Positions 25,100 through 44,200 of a DNA stretch of 64,000 bases are shown here, one piece after another. Made by a program: the position numbers and the translations under genes. Origin of the DNA: Tubiluchus corallicola (Eukaryota; Priapulida; Priapulimorpha; Priapulimorphida; Tubiluchidae). Position 1 is the stretch's first letter; every line of letters starts with the position of its first letter. The notes beneath the pieces are model-generated. The model saw nothing but the letters and a program-made list of their open reading frames with translations. It did no database searches and was not told the origin of the DNA. The stretch is taken from NCBI GenBank assembly GCA_030141605.1, contig JAQGDQ010000143.1, forward strand, positions 310,001-374,000. Reading direction: 5' to 3'.

Positions 25100-26330
25100 C
25101 AATGTTTTATGAAGATCGCCGTTAGCAAGGCCAGTGATGAGGACATTTGTTAGAAGTTATAAGAATACGAACACAGATCAAGAAAATTAGAATTCTTATT
25201 ACTAATTCTTTACAAGCACCAGAGATTACAATGAGTAAGGATTAGGGAAACAATTTTCCCATAAGAAGTTAAACGAGGAGGACGCTCAAAAGGAGAGCAA
25301 AATTCAAAGCAGTCATTCTGCATCTATAGAAACAGAGACGAAAAGGGCTTAAAGTCGCAACAGGCTCTTGAAGAGCAAAAGATATCAGGGTAAGCCTCAA
25401 ATCATGTCCGACTAGATTTCATAATCCCTCACGTGAACTAATAGAACAAGATGGCGCAGATGTGACTCCAAGATTCGATGGAAAGTCGTTTGTTTTTTTC
25501 TTAATATTAATATGCTACCATTAGACTTCTATTGGAAACTTATATCAACTAATATCGAAACACAACATGTCAATAAACAAATATAGGAGGGGTTAAAAAG
25601 AGATGAAACAATAATCTAATAAACATTGCAATGGTGAGGCATACAAACTCTTCGTCGCTGCATTAAAAGTATCAAATCTAGCTTAGGTCCGCTTCAAAAT
25701 CACGTGAGACAGTTTTACGCCAAGAGTTGTCCATTGGGGTATACACTAGTGCACAGTGTAGCAGCATTAATATAGACAGCAAGCTTAGGGAATACAAAGT
25801 TGATGAATAATAGAAACAGAGTAAGCACCGTTACAGAATTTTTAAGGAGCAGTGGAGACCGGGCACAGGCTTTGATTTCAAATACAGAAGAAGACACGAT
25901 GCAACTTGCGATTGTTTAGATACGATGATATAATAGACAGAGAATTGTCACCTATGCCATTTAGTTAAAGTTTCTAGAAAAGACCTTTGGGCTAGAATTT
26001 ATTGAAAGCCTAGATATGTCAAGAGTTATTAACCTTCCACCGTCTATGTATTCTGCAGCTCTATTAATATGCTCGGTAATTATCCAAAACACATCAGCAG
26101 TGGACCGAGAAGTTGAGAATCAGCGAGAAAGCCATTATTGACCAAGAAACGCAGCAGAAAATCTTGTAGTGTGTATTGCATCAAATGTCTTATTGATGAT
26201 TCGCATCATACTAATGTTGCGGAATTTCAATTAGTCTTTTTCATAGCATTTTTCACGGTTGCCTTTATATGCACGTGTAGGTTAAGTTAATTTCCACAAA
26301 AGTAGAAAACATGAGTTAGTTATGCGAAAG
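25100..26330. other. intergenic DNA, possibly 5' continuation of the decayed LINE
   Basis: No gene is recognised. The following stretch carries LINE-like fragments, so part of this interval may be the more decayed upstream portion of that element, but no motif was strong enough to claim it. Confidence 0.4.
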
Positions 26331-26890
26331 TTGATTAGCCTTGCGAAAATAAAAAACAATTCAGGCTTGTTGAAATAGGATATTGCAAAACACTTTTCTT
26401 AGATCCAAAAAGTAAGTACTCGAAAGGATCTACCTCCCACGGCTATACCTCTTTTCTTGCAAATATTCTATCCGATCTTGCATGGAGTACTGTAGCCTCA
26501 TTTGAGCTGGTGGTAAACTTGTTATCTTAGCTCACTTGACCAAGTTGCAATATCAAGTCTAGTTGGGTGTGATTTGGGGGTCAATCTTCTGTAATCCCAT
26601 AGTCAACGACGGTCACCAGTTGTTATAAGTTGTACATTTAAGCTTCTATTATTGATAAATTAATAGAAGATACTCTCAGAAATTCTTGCCACTGGTTTCC
26701 AAACGTCGACAATTTATTCAGAACACTTGCTTCGACGCTCCTTCTCATATTTTACCCTAAACATTTCTTGATGCATAACAGAAGCTTATAAATTTAGTTT
26801 TTATTCTTACTGGCCTTTGTCTGCGAAATTCTTTCCAAAAGAAAGTTATTACCCAGTTAACTACAATGTCACTTAATAATTGTTTATTAG
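26330..26890 (+). pseudogene. heavily decayed LINE remnant (RT thumb/C-terminal region)
   Basis: Around 26470-26560 one frame gives SIRSCMEYCSLIWAGG (with one stop) and then LAHLTKLQYQ, which resembles the (I)RPCMEYCSHVWGGA ... LLDRVQRKA segment after the RT domain of Jockey/CR1-like LINEs. Further on, fragments resemble the element's C-terminal region. Stops and frame changes are frequent, so this is a fossil. The assignment rests on this one motif block. Confidence 0.5.
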
Positions 26891-27147
26891 TAGAATTTCG
26901 CTACAATGTTGTACAAGCATTTCAGTTCTCTAGATTAAATAAGAACTTCAGGTCCGTTGACCAGACAAATTTGATGTGATTCAGGACTGTTTTAGAAATG
27001 AGCCGGAAATCTCTCTAGCTTAAACGTTGATGAAAATTTAACTGGAAAATGATTCCGCCGATTTTAACTCAGCAGTCTCCAGAATCTTTTACAATATTCT
27101 GTTTTTAAGACTGTAAAATAAGCATGTAATGTAAGTAAGACGACTGA

Positions 27148-27365
27148 AGATGATGACGATGATGATGATGATAATGATGATGGTGATGATGATGATGATG
27201 ATGATAATGATGACGACAATAATAGCAGTGATAGAGATAGTGATGAGGACCCGAACAATGACGATGAAGTAAGTTGCAGCAAAGGCAGTGAAGACAAAAA
27301 AACATTTATTGACTACGTTACCAGTTTATGTTAATGGTGATGTTGTTGATGATGATAACAATAAT
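27148..27365 (+). repeat. GAT-rich microsatellite
   Basis: Two GATGATGAT clusters (27148-27262 and about 27330-27365). Open frames rich in Ser or His on the minus strand are translations of the repeat. Confidence 0.85.
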
Positions 27366-27369
27366 GCGG

Positions 27370-28400
27370 AAGGAAACAGCGTAACGTGATGAAAGCTGCT
27401 GGCGAAAATGTCAACTCTTATTTCTTGGAATTTCGAATGGCGATATTATACACTTCACGATAACTGCCATCTAAATATAGCTATATTGATCACAGTGCAC
27501 CTGTACACCTCGCATTCTCTCGACTTTACAAAACCGCTGTGTCATTAAATGGTAATCTTATCTAAATCTAATAGGCTCATCAATATTTAGGGAGCTTAGT
27601 AGATTGATTTGTGGCACGTCATAATATGGGTGCAGTGATCTGCGGGCACGCAATGCTGTACACCTGGATACTTACTGTACGTAGTCCTAGAGCTAATGTT
27701 GAAAAGCAATTTTTACTTTCTTAAACAATTGAAACAAAGGTAATTGCAAAAAAAAATGATCATTATAGGCGAGTTTTTTTTTACTAAACAAAACGTTATT
27801 ATAGTTATAAAATTAACGGTGTGTTAAGGTTAATTATGAAACAAAAAGCTCATTATGTAGCAAAGCAGCATTGCGTAATGAATCGCAAAATTCATCATTA
27901 TGTAACAATTTTGCGTTATTATTTAACAAACATTATGAATAGAATAACCGTCTATAGCTGGGTTTTGTCATGGTCTAATTGTTCGAATGTGTCAGTTTTT
28001 TCTGTCTAGTCGGTCTGTTCTTGCCTAAGTTGTTGAAGTCAGATCCGCCTTTTACTGCATGGGCAAGCAGTCGCCTTTACCATGAAGAAAGTCTGCTTTC
28101 AACAAGATTGGAGATTTTGCATTTGAATTTACAGCGGCTATAAAATTCATAGCTTTCAGGGTGGCATTTTCCTTAATGTCTAAAAAATTTATACCATAAA
28201 TATTAGCAATTTAAAGTGGTGCCCTTAGTCAAGATATGCCAATGACGTCGCTTTTCTAAGCATACAGCAAATGCATTTTTAATCAAACAATTTTTTAAAC
28301 TTCTAAGATTTTTTTTATAAAATTTGTATAAATACTTTTATCTATTGTCTTTAGCAACTCTACTGCACAGTTTATTTTACAATCAATTATCACAGCTTAG
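27370..28400. other. intergenic DNA, nothing recognised
   Basis: AT-rich sequence with no convincing coding frame (a frame at 27821-28009 shows no domain) and no distinct repeat. Confidence 0.6.
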
Positions 28401-28404
28401 GTTG

Positions 28405-28820
28405 CTCAGTGCAGTGCAGCATTACACAATACAATACAGCCGATATTACACAGCACAACGCAATACAAGCAATGACGCAAGGAATATTACAACACAGCAT
28501 TACAAAGCAACAACGTAGCAGAGCACGGTACAAACAGTAATACAGCAAATCATTTTTACAAACAACGCAGCACAGTACAACACTAGCAAAGCGCGGCACA
28601 TACAGCACAAGACATGCAACAATGCAGCATTTTATTTTACAAGGTACAACGCTGGCAATAATATCAGCAACAACACAGCGAAATTAACATTGGCAGCAAC
28701 GAAACACAGCACAACCCTAGCAACAATGCAAGCAACAGCACAGTACAATACAACACAGACAATTACGCAGATCGGCACTACACAATACACATGTGGCAAT
28801 ACAGCACATCAGTCTACCGC
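28405..28820 (+). repeat. cryptic CA/CAG-rich low-complexity tract
   Basis: Some 400 bases of loosely repeated ACACAGCA, AACAATGCAGC and TACAACAC motifs without a fixed period. Frames through it (28324-28518, 28690-29007) are low-complexity and not credible genes. Confidence 0.7.
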
Positions 28821-29950
28821 TAGTCCGCAAATTACAATTTTGCAAAAGATGCGTAAACAAAGCGAAAGGAGTAAGCACATGTTACCCGATAATAAGTGCC
28901 TTAAGGCGAAAGAACATTTAATTACTAAAGCGTGTACTAGTAATAAATGGCAGTTTATTTATACAACAATGCAGCCAGTTTACGTGTTTGCTTTCTATCT
29001 GGTGTAGGCACCTTGATGTGGCTTAATCTACCTTTTCCCCACTAAACATGTGCATTTCTGACATTAAGTCTTGCTTGTTTATTCAATCTTAACCGGAGAC
29101 GAATTTTTAGAATTTAACCAGCTCTGGCACATAGCTTACGTAATGACTTTTAGTTTCCGAAACCAATGATTTTAAAATGTTAGGATTGAAACAGTTAATC
29201 ACATACTTCCAGCAGTTATTGTAGCATAACCTCTTACATTTCCTTGTGTTTTGGCCAGTATATAGTTTAGCACATCAGCATATTCCTCCTACTACACCGT
29301 TTTTTGGAACACTCTGTATAGACTATAGACTTAGCCCACAACAACAGCATAGTTTAATACATGCATAGATAACAGTTGCAGCAACATTAACAGCGACAGT
29401 AGCAATGACTGTAATGGTAGCAATAGTAACAGTAACAACGACAGTTTTTGATTTATTTACTTTCAGTCGTACGAATACAAACAAACAATAATTGTCCAGT
29501 TGCATGGCAGCATAATTTTTCAATTGTGCAAGCTTTTCTCAAAGATGATGAAATTCTTTTTCAACTTGGTAGCTCCATCTATAACTTAAACGTTGTAATT
29601 ATAGTTTTCGTTTGCATAATCGATTACCAACAGAAAAAAGGAAGCACAGTAACTTTTTTATGAACTTTATGATATGCTCGGTGCGCTTCACGTCGACTTG
29701 GGCACACACCGCAACCACTTAGCTATTTACCAACTTTGGAAAGGACCTTTCGAAGTCACAGCTTTGAAGTTTAGGTCCTCTGCGGGATCACCTTGTTTGC
29801 ATTACAAGAGTAATAAGAACTGTGCAGTACAATCAAATATTCTTTTATAATAAATTTGCATAATTTTCTCTACATGCTTTGCTATTATTGTTGCATTTAC
29901 ATAATAACGATGTAATTCTTAGATCTAAAAATAAACATGTGTGATGTTTT
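28821..29950. other. region upstream of the GPCR
   Basis: No promoter element could be fixed. A frame near 29660-29800 (LWKGPFEV) faintly recalls gypsy integrase ends. A 5' untranslated exon of the GPCR is expected somewhere upstream, because an acceptor is visible at 29953-29954. Confidence 0.4.
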
Positions 29951-29954
29951 TCAG

Positions 29955-30084
29955 GCTATCCTGCAAATCTGAGACGTGTTGCTGCCATATCGCTACTTCC
30001 TGAGACACACGAGCTTACACACGCCAATGTCTGACGACCCGACGGCTCAAGGTGAACCGAATTGCACGTATCGGCTGACCCATC
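29955..30084 (+). other. 5' UTR part of the GPCR exon
   Basis: A strong acceptor (GATGTTTTTCAG) ends at 29954 and the exon runs straight into the receptor start at 30085. Upstream ATGs in other frames (for example 29976) would make short upstream ORFs that overlap the start. Confidence 0.5.
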
Positions 30085-31026
30085 ATGACCGACCCGTTCT
30101 GGTCGCTTTTTGTGAACGGTTCAGGAGATCTCCATGGTTGGGAAGTGATCGTCGAATCGGCTGTGATTACCGCTGTTACTCTGCTCATAATAATCAGCAA
30201 CATCTTAGTCATCGTCACAATATTGACCACTCATGGACTCAGTGACGTCATCGGGTTCTACATTGTCTCCATAGCTGTTGCGGATCTCATTGGTGGGACA
30301 TTGATCATGCCTCTGTCAGTGTACCCAGCCATGGTGCAAAGGTGGGTATATGGTGATCTTGTGTGTAAAATCGAAGCTTACATATCTATAGTCCTTTGGA
30401 GTGTCAATGTATACACAATGATGTGGATGAGCGTGGACCGATATGTGGCAGTTAGACGACCAAACAGGTATGAATGCAGCTCGACCAAGATGCGATGTAA
30501 GTGCTGGATTTCTTTCACCTGGATCACTGCCTTGTTCATTGGCTGTCCGCCATTGTTTGGATACTCTCAGGCGAAATTTTATCAAGACGCAGCAATTTGC
30601 ATACTGGACTGGGGTTACTTGGGAGCTTACACCATCACTGCATCCATATTGGTGATTGGACCTAGCGTCATAACCATCTTGTACACATTCTCTTACATTT
30701 TTCGAAAGATTTACAAATATAACAAAGCCGTTAGAGAAAATTCCAAAGAAGCTAAATCAATGCAGCCGCCAGTAAGTGACCAACCGTACGGTAACGCAAA
30801 TCCCATAATGGTTTTCGTCATCATAATCGTATTCTGTGTGATGTGGTTGCCTACACTACTTCTAAAAGTCTACGAAAACATTTGCGGCCCCACCGACCTA
30901 CACCTCGTGCATTTTCTAACGTTATGGGTGGCAATGTTAGGAGGTTTCTGGAAATTTGTGATATTAATAATGATGAACCCTAAATTCAGGCGCGGCCTGT
31001 GGTTGTTGTGTGGCAGGAGGCGGTGA
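30085..31026 (+). CDS. rhodopsin-class (class A) GPCR, orphan, GPR21/GPR52-like
   Basis: This single coding exon gives a 313-residue seven-transmembrane receptor, expected in the plasma membrane and coupled to G proteins. Landmarks: N-glycosylation site NGS at 11; TM1 about 21-47 with N39; TM2 with D67; TM3 with Cys94 and the VDRY box (D118-R119-Y120); TM4 with W146; ECL2 Cys172, the likely disulphide partner of Cys94; TM5 with P193; TM6 MWLP (253-256); TM7 about 272-296. The TM7 NPxxY motif is absent (KFVIL instead), and TM6 has MWLP instead of CWxP. From memory TM5-TM7 look most like the GPR21/GPR52 group, but an amine-type orphan is possible and the ligand is unknown. ATG 30085 is the first start after an in-frame TGA at 30076. 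A splice acceptor (TTTTTCAG) ends at 29954, so the 5' UTR is probably spliced. The short C-tail ends CGRRR. Confidence 0.93.
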   Translation: MTDPFWSLFVNGSGDLHGWEVIVESAVITAVTLLIIISNILVIVTILTTHGLSDVIGFYIVSIAVADLIGGTLIMPLSVYPAMVQRWVYGDLVCKIEAYISIVLWSVNVYTMMWMSVDRYVAVRRPNRYECSSTKMRCKCWISFTWITALFIGCPPLFGYSQAKFYQDAAICILDWGYLGAYTITASILVIGPSVITILYTFSYIFRKIYKYNKAVRENSKEAKSMQPPVSDQPYGNANPIMVFVIIIVFCVMWLPTLLLKVYENICGPTDLHLVHFLTLWVAMLGGFWKFVILIMMNPKFRRGLWLLCGRRR

Positions 31027-31286
31027 CATAATAACATTAATTTGATGGAATACTTGTGTAAAAGGTTCCGTCGAAAAAAATGAGCGCTTGCTGAATTAAA
31101 AGACTCAGAAAACACTGAATGTGTTGAGTCTACCTCACTACTAGCAACGCATTTTTGCCATGACAATGATGTTCTAGTTACCATGATGTTAATCGATGTT
31201 GTATTGTAAAATGTTTTGTACATAATGATGTTTAGGTGAATAATTTGAATATGTAGTAAAACTATAGAGCACATATCTGTAATGGA

Positions 31287-31292
31287 AATAAA
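31287..31292 (+). terminator. polyadenylation signal of the GPCR gene
   Basis: AATAAA lies 260 bp after the receptor stop codon and is followed within about 30 bases by a T-rich segment (GTAGTTTTTATTC). It is the first canonical hexamer after the gene. Confidence 0.65.
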
Positions 31293-31309
31293 TGTTGAGT
31301 ATCAACGCA

Positions 31310-32290
31310 TGACTGCCGTAGTTTTTATTCCTCTACTCCGTGGATTACATTTAGCCAAAGCACTTTTTAATACGTTGCCTGTCGCTTATTAATAATGACA
31401 TCTGAAAGTTATTTCAATTAGGGCCTAGATATGGCTGCAGTGCACTCGGGAATTGCTCATTTTACTCATATACGCAAAGAAAACTTGACCTCGATCAATA
31501 ATATTAATGTCAGATAATAGTTTGATTTACATTATTGCAACCTCCAACGTTTTTTTACAACTGCGCCGCACATGGCCTTTATTCGCGCACTATATTTTTA
31601 ATTTCATTTTTATTTTGCTCTTTTACTTCTTCTGTATAAGTTTATGTGTGCACGTATAACATAAACTTTAACAGGTCAATATGAGAACATGTTAATAATT
31701 GTATATATACTTGTTTATTCACCACAACACAGTACAGTAAGTCCTAGAATTTACATAATAGATATTACAACATTGTAGTGACAGCAGACATGAAGTTAAG
31801 AGTAATTTGTTGTAAAGTGCTTTAGCATCTGAGTTTTCCAATGAGACCTATTCGAGAAATCTTATTAAGCCTAATCTGAAAGGACGACAACTTTTAGACC
31901 TAAAATTACTCATTATTAAAACAACTGTTATCAATTTGTTTATTTTTAATAAATTTGTGCAGGCTTCAAATAAAAAGAGGTTTGGATCCCTTTTTTGCAT
32001 TTGAATTTAAAAGTAGCCGACTGTTTCGGCGTAACATTAACACACACCTTATTGTTTTCTCGCAATTTTTTTTTGCTATCATCGCCCATTACACGGTTAT
32101 ATTTGTTGCCAGCATTTAATTTTTAGTCAGGCAAAATTTGTAAAAAAAAAAGGGAGAAAAGCTCATCTCCTCTCCAAGATAGGCAACCAGCAAACACCAT
32201 ATGCAGGTTCCATTCGTAACTCACCAACTTATCCAGTATCCCCAATATGGAAATATGTCAATTTATCGTGTTCTGAATTCGCCCTTCCGG
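31310..32290. other. AT-rich spacer between GPCR and helicase genes
   Basis: No coding frame or repeat of note. It probably contains the end of the GPCR transcript and the distal promoter of the helicase gene. Confidence 0.5.
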
Positions 32291-32458
32291 GCCCCAAGGC
32301 GTCATATCACTATGTTCCGCAAGCCCATTCAGTTCTTGAATACACGTGACATGCATGCGGCGTCCCCTGCTGTTGATGACGTTTTGAGACGTTTCCTTCT
32401 TTGTTGCAATCAGTAGCCATTTTGTTGCATCTACAGAGGAATTCTTTCTTGTTTCTTG
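32291..32458 (+). promoter_or_regulatory. probable promoter / 5' UTR exon of the UAP56 gene
   Basis: A locally GC-richer patch with a CRE-like TGATGACGTTT element and GCCATTTTG (YY1-like) ends in a good donor, TTCTTG|GTAAGT (GT at 32459). The coding exon has its own acceptor (CATGTTTCAG, ending 33340) 23 bases before the ATG, so an upstream non-coding exon is required, and this is the best candidate. The transcription start is not defined by sequence alone. Confidence 0.4.
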
Positions 32459-33363
32459 GTAAGTTAATACCGTTATTTATAGAAAAGTATTGTTAATGAA
32501 TTCACCAAAAGGGATTAGTTTGAAATTTAAGTAGGTAATGTTTGCGGTCTAATACTCAAATTATAGCAAAGAATGTACAGGTCTATTTTCCTTGATGACT
32601 TCCCATACCGTCATCATCTTTTCAAAGATTCTTCGTAGTTATTTGGTTGGCCTTTGAGTGCCCAGTATATAGGGCTATAGATGCACATTCAAATGTGCAG
32701 CACTACGGATCGTTACAGAGGTGTTCCATTTCTTCATTGTATGGTCCTATTTTGTTCTTAAATCTATGTTTACAGCTTGGGGCAAACTATTCAAATCATT
32801 TATTACTTACTCATGTCTGGCAGCAAGAATGAGATAAATTTACCTTTATTTACGACCGTATCTGAATGAGAACTTCATAACTAGCAAAACCTATGTGTCA
32901 TTATGGTCTTCAAAATGATGCACCGAATCTTCAGCAGAACGCCATAACACAAATGACATCATTTTTAAGAGTATATCTAATATTGTAAGTCGATTAACTA
33001 TTTTCATTTTGTTTATGCAGATGAAATTTGACAATCACATAATATCACCAGAGCTTTAAAAAAACTCAAGTTTTTATTCAAACAAATGGCAAATCCTAGT
33101 TGCATTATAATCTCATTTTCTTGTTAGGGTTTTTGATGCCTCACATATCTTGTCAAATGTGTGGTCTGGACACATGTTTAATCAGGTGCAGTAGCCCCTG
33201 TGAATACATATTTTTTTTGAAGACATTACAATAATTGTTTTGTTATCAAGCTTGTTTCAGTTTAATTATAAATGTCTACGGTTTCAGCCTGTCTGCCTAC
33301 CCTAATCCATATGCAATTTTAAGTAATCTTCATGTTTCAGGAAACTACTTATAAACATCCAGA

Positions 33364-39619
<6,256 letters not shown>

Positions 39620-40391
39620 AGCAAGCTTCATTGTGTTGTCCAATTGCAGCATCACATTTCGCATTACCATCTGTTTGTTGATTTAATTTTACTAGACCTA
39701 TAAATCGACATTCATTGTGGATTTACATTTTCTGTAACTTCGTTTTTTATGTAAATATGTAACCTAGTTCTAAGAGTATGTAGATTTCATTTTTCAATGG
39801 GTCAACAAGATTGCTGTATTTTCATTGTTAATCTTGTCCAGACTGGGACATCTTTGGTTACATATTACATTAACCAGTGATTTAACATTAACTGAAGTTG
39901 TCCATATGATGTATATAGTATCAGTAGTAACAGTAATAAATAGTAGGAAGCAAATGATACAGTTTAACAGTTTGTGTTTATTATGTAGAAAAGCATACCA
40001 GTTCTTTTATTGTGTACTCGGCTGTGTTGCAAATTTTAATACCTTAAATTTTACTATGTACATGTAAATTTTTCTTAAGTAAATGGTTTGCACTTATAAA
40101 TTTTATGTGTTGGTAGTATCAGTGCATCTTGTATTTCTCAAAAACTCGTTTCAGAACATTTTGTTTCTTTTAAGTTCATTGTAAAGTTGCGAAATGAAGT
40201 CTTATACGAATATGGATGACTAGAAAAACATTTAATTGCTGAAGTACAATTCTTGTTTAGATGGAAATTTCTAAATGAAAAATTTATATACTTGTCTCTT
40301 AACAGTCTGTATAAACTCTTAATCAAAATGTTACGCAGCATAGTTATTCTGGTTGTTGCAATAAAAAATTCCTGTGTGTCTTTAAAAGGAA

Positions 40392-40397
40392 AATAAA
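40392..40397 (+). terminator. candidate UAP56 polyadenylation signal
   Basis: AATAAA followed by a GT-rich stretch (CAGTTTGTTCTC). Earlier hexamers at 39935-39940 and 40360-40365 are alternatives, so the 3' UTR is 0.3-0.8 kb. The choice cannot be made from sequence alone. Confidence 0.35.
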
Positions 40398-40901
40398 TCA
40401 CAGTTTGTTCTCTGAATAAGTGTCTAAAGCTATTTATTAAATCCATGCGGGCCAGTTACACTGTACATGTAAGTGGCTAATTATACAGTTGTAATATTCT
40501 TGAGCATAGCAAAAGTTCTACTTTCTATTCTTTACTATTTACAAGGCAGAACTCTAGTAACAGAAATAACTATTCTACCTGTTATTTTTCTTTAACAGTA
40601 ATTGATGGGAGAAACTAAAATACGGTGTGTTTTGATTACATGATATTGCACAAGACATCCAAAAATGGTATTTTGAGATACAAAATATCAACAACACAAT
40701 TTGTATTGCAGAAAATAGTACAAAAAATGGTAATACATTATACGAAATTTAGCCTGGTATTAATATAGTTGGTTAGCATGGTTAAACTGGTTCCTTCATC
40801 CATGCACTTTGGCAAGAAATCTAAAGAAAGCATTCACAAAAATAGCAGCAGTGCAAAAGATATAAGATTATTAATTTATGATCTATAATAGTACCCAACA
40901 T

Positions 40902-40907
40902 TTTATT
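40902..40907 (-). terminator. candidate polyadenylation signal of the aminopeptidase P gene
   Basis: AATAAA on the minus strand, about 330 bases after the stop codon at 41235-41237. If used, this transcript would end only about 0.5 kb from the end of the convergent helicase transcript. Confidence 0.35.
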
Positions 40908-41234
40908 GCGGAATGATATATTCCAACATCTGTGTCTTGCGGTTAAAAGTTGTTTGAATTGAAATGGGAGTAGAATGCAAAAATGGACAGTAACGTAAAA
41001 CGTTATAATAACCCGTCTGAATTGATATTACGAAGAAATACCGACAGTTGCATTATATAACTGCCTGACACATTTGCAAAATTATATGATTGACTTTAAT
41101 CACTGAAGTGAGCATCGATTTGATTTAGATGCAGAATGTATGTCCAACATGTAAGCATATACTGGTTTTCAAACTGGGTTAACCACATTCAAAACTATAA
41201 TAGCAAAACATTGTATTGTGCCAGTGTGAGCTGT

Positions 41235-44200
41235 TTACAACATCTTAATTACCGAAGATAGTACAATCAAAACAGATGAAGCAATTAAACAATTGCTGCA
41301 GGAATAGTAACTCTGTCTCCATTTCGGATCTTTTTCACAACCTGGAATTTCACAAATTGGCTGTGATTTTTGCATCAACCAATCATAGGCCTCGGTTTCA
41401 CCCCTGCGCTTCAATTCTGCCCCAGTTAGCTCTCGACATTTCTTGTGGTAATTATTCAACCATTTCCTCTGCAATTATAACATTACTGCATTACTTCAGA
41501 ATAGTCTCCCTAGATAGCACCACCATTTTTCTACACCTTTCCCATGATTATTATTAAATGTAATCATGCAAAATCGGTCACTGGTAAAAAGACAAATTAT
41601 CACAAGCTACTGGATCTTTAAAAATGCAGCAATTTTGTTAAAAGGTCATTTACTGTGCATTTATGTTTTGCTTACTATTACTGTGTATAGTATGTACAAC
41701 AATTTTCAGTAGACTGCCAGAGGAAAGCAATAGGAATCTGTTTCACTCATAAAATGTCGTTTTAATAAGCTAGTAACAATTTCTATTTTCACTTTTATTA
41801 TTTACGTGTGCACATACCTGTTTCATGGACAAATTTTCAATTTTAATCAGTTTTGGCTCAAATGGCACGAAAGTTAGAGGCTCGAATGTGATGAATGTCA
41901 AATCATCCGACGTCATCTGCAGAACATAAATCGAATACAATTTTCATCTTCATCTGATCTTGCAAAATCAGAAGCATAATTTCTATATCTACGTTGCTAG
42001 TTACGGAAAATAAGCATGATAATGAGTTAAATTCCGAGTCGCCACAAACAGCTCATTGAGTAAGCCAGCTGTTGAATGCTGTATCTTGGTTTGTAGCATG
42101 CCAAGTTGGATAAAAAAATTAATCAATAGCTAGAACATTTCGAGAAAGAGGCGAGTGACTGAAAAAATATGCATGTATATTGATTAATATCTGACAATAT
42201 CGTTACAGTTTGGAAGAGTTACTAGATAAAGCAAGAAAACTTAGTGTGCTCCAGACTCGATATTATAGTTACAAAATACAATATAAAATGGTATGAAATA
42301 ATATAGAATTAATATATGATACATTTATTGGGCTGGAAAATTTCCCCATACTTTAGTTTTCTCATAATCACTGTAGCAGCTTGACCTACTTTCAATGACA
42401 AAAAGTCAATAATAGAGATGCAAATGTTTCATCTCTTGATGAAATTAAATAATTTTCATGGTGTTAATTTGCAAAATGCATATTAGCTCAGTCACAAAAA
42501 TGCTTCACTACTGAATTCACCACATTGGTAACTTGCATTGCTACATCTACTTAGCTGCTACATACAGGCGTGTCAGCTATTTTTGTCATTTGTATCGTCT
42601 CCAGCCGAACTCCAAAATCTCCCACTTTGTAATATCCTGGCTCGTTAGACATAAATATACGAGGCAACATTGGTAATGAGGTTGGTCCTATGGCAAAGAA
42701 ATGCATAAGTAATGAAGCAATACTAAATGTAATGTAGCATTTTTATCCTATTTGTGTATAAATTTAAAGGACAAACTTGAAACTTTTAGCACTTTCTCAC
42801 TAATTTTTGCTAAGAATGTCCAAAAATAAATAAAACACTAGTTTTTATGCTTGATAATTTGCTCAAATCCATAAAATGAAAAAAAAACTAGATATTAGTA
42901 TGCTCTTATGACTTTATTGAGTTGATTATAATGTGAATGTATTGTCAATAATTAAAGATATTGGTCAGTTAACGTCTCAACTGAGAATAATTTATGGAAG
43001 TGTCAGGAAAACTTATTGAACAATTCTTTTTCACATCAAACTTTTTTTTATTTATTTATTTACACTATGCTAAATGTTCCAAGTTTTGCATTTTTATTTA
43101 ATTAAAACTTGATATTATTCATAATATTATATGCATCCATTTTCATTGGAAAAACTTTTATTCTATTGAAATCAGAAAAAAATGTAACAAATTTTCCAGC
43201 ACGGCTTACTTTTTTGTCCACCCGATATATGGTAATTCATATAATGTTATCAATTATTTTCAGTGTAAAATGGTGATTCGCTTATTCCCTAGCCAGAGTT
43301 GGAGCCTTCTAGTTGTGGACGAAATTCTAATATGCAATTCTAATTGTACCTTTACTTTCATGGACAGACATATAAGATCCAATGCCATGACTGGTACCAT
43401 GCCTATATTGCATTCCGTACTGCCACAAATGCTGTCTAGGTATCACATCTATCATTTCGAATATCCCACAGTCTCTAGGACCTACAACAGAAAATAAACA
43501 ATTGCCGTCATTTTTTCAGAAAGCTCTATCTCATGATTACAGACACGCAATTAGTCACTTTTCAACCGTGTATTATAATAGGCATACTACTTGCTCTATT
43601 GCTCTGTTATTATATGCTTATATACTTACGGTAAGGTTTTTGCGGAAAAACAGAAGTGATATAATCAATCGATCCTTGTAAAACACGAGTATATGCTTCC
43701 TAGATGAAAAAATCAATTATTTATTTATTTACGCAGATAAGTGAGGTTTTAAATCATTGATTAGTCAGTGATAAGTTTACAGTTAAATTATAATAAAATT
43801 AACATCAGATATACAGTACATATACAACAAAATATACAAGCCCTGCAGGACGTGTAATCATAACATATAAACCAGGCATACAAGGGTTACACTTACAAGA
43901 GAAGAGGAGCTTCACTTGATGTCGAGGAGCTTATTAATGTAGTTTTACTGCTTGTAAACCCAATAAAAGTACAGGCCTAGTTGTGTTATTAACTTACGTA
44001 CATGTGCAAATATCCAAATACTACAATTATGTATTAAACAAACATTTAGTATTTTATTAGTAGAAAAACGGAAGGTAAAAAAGATGGCGAGTGGCGTTAT
44101 ACAAAATGGGCGCCTTTTGGTTCTCAAATTTTGGCTTCCGTCTGTCCATTTTTACTATTGTATGAGCTCGAGCTCCTATTCCAAGTGTCTAACTTGTACG

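Noticed and set aside
29660-29820. Frame with LWKGPFEV resembling gypsy integrase C-termini
   Set aside because: Only one short motif, with no neighbouring element sequence. It could equally be GPCR 5' UTR.
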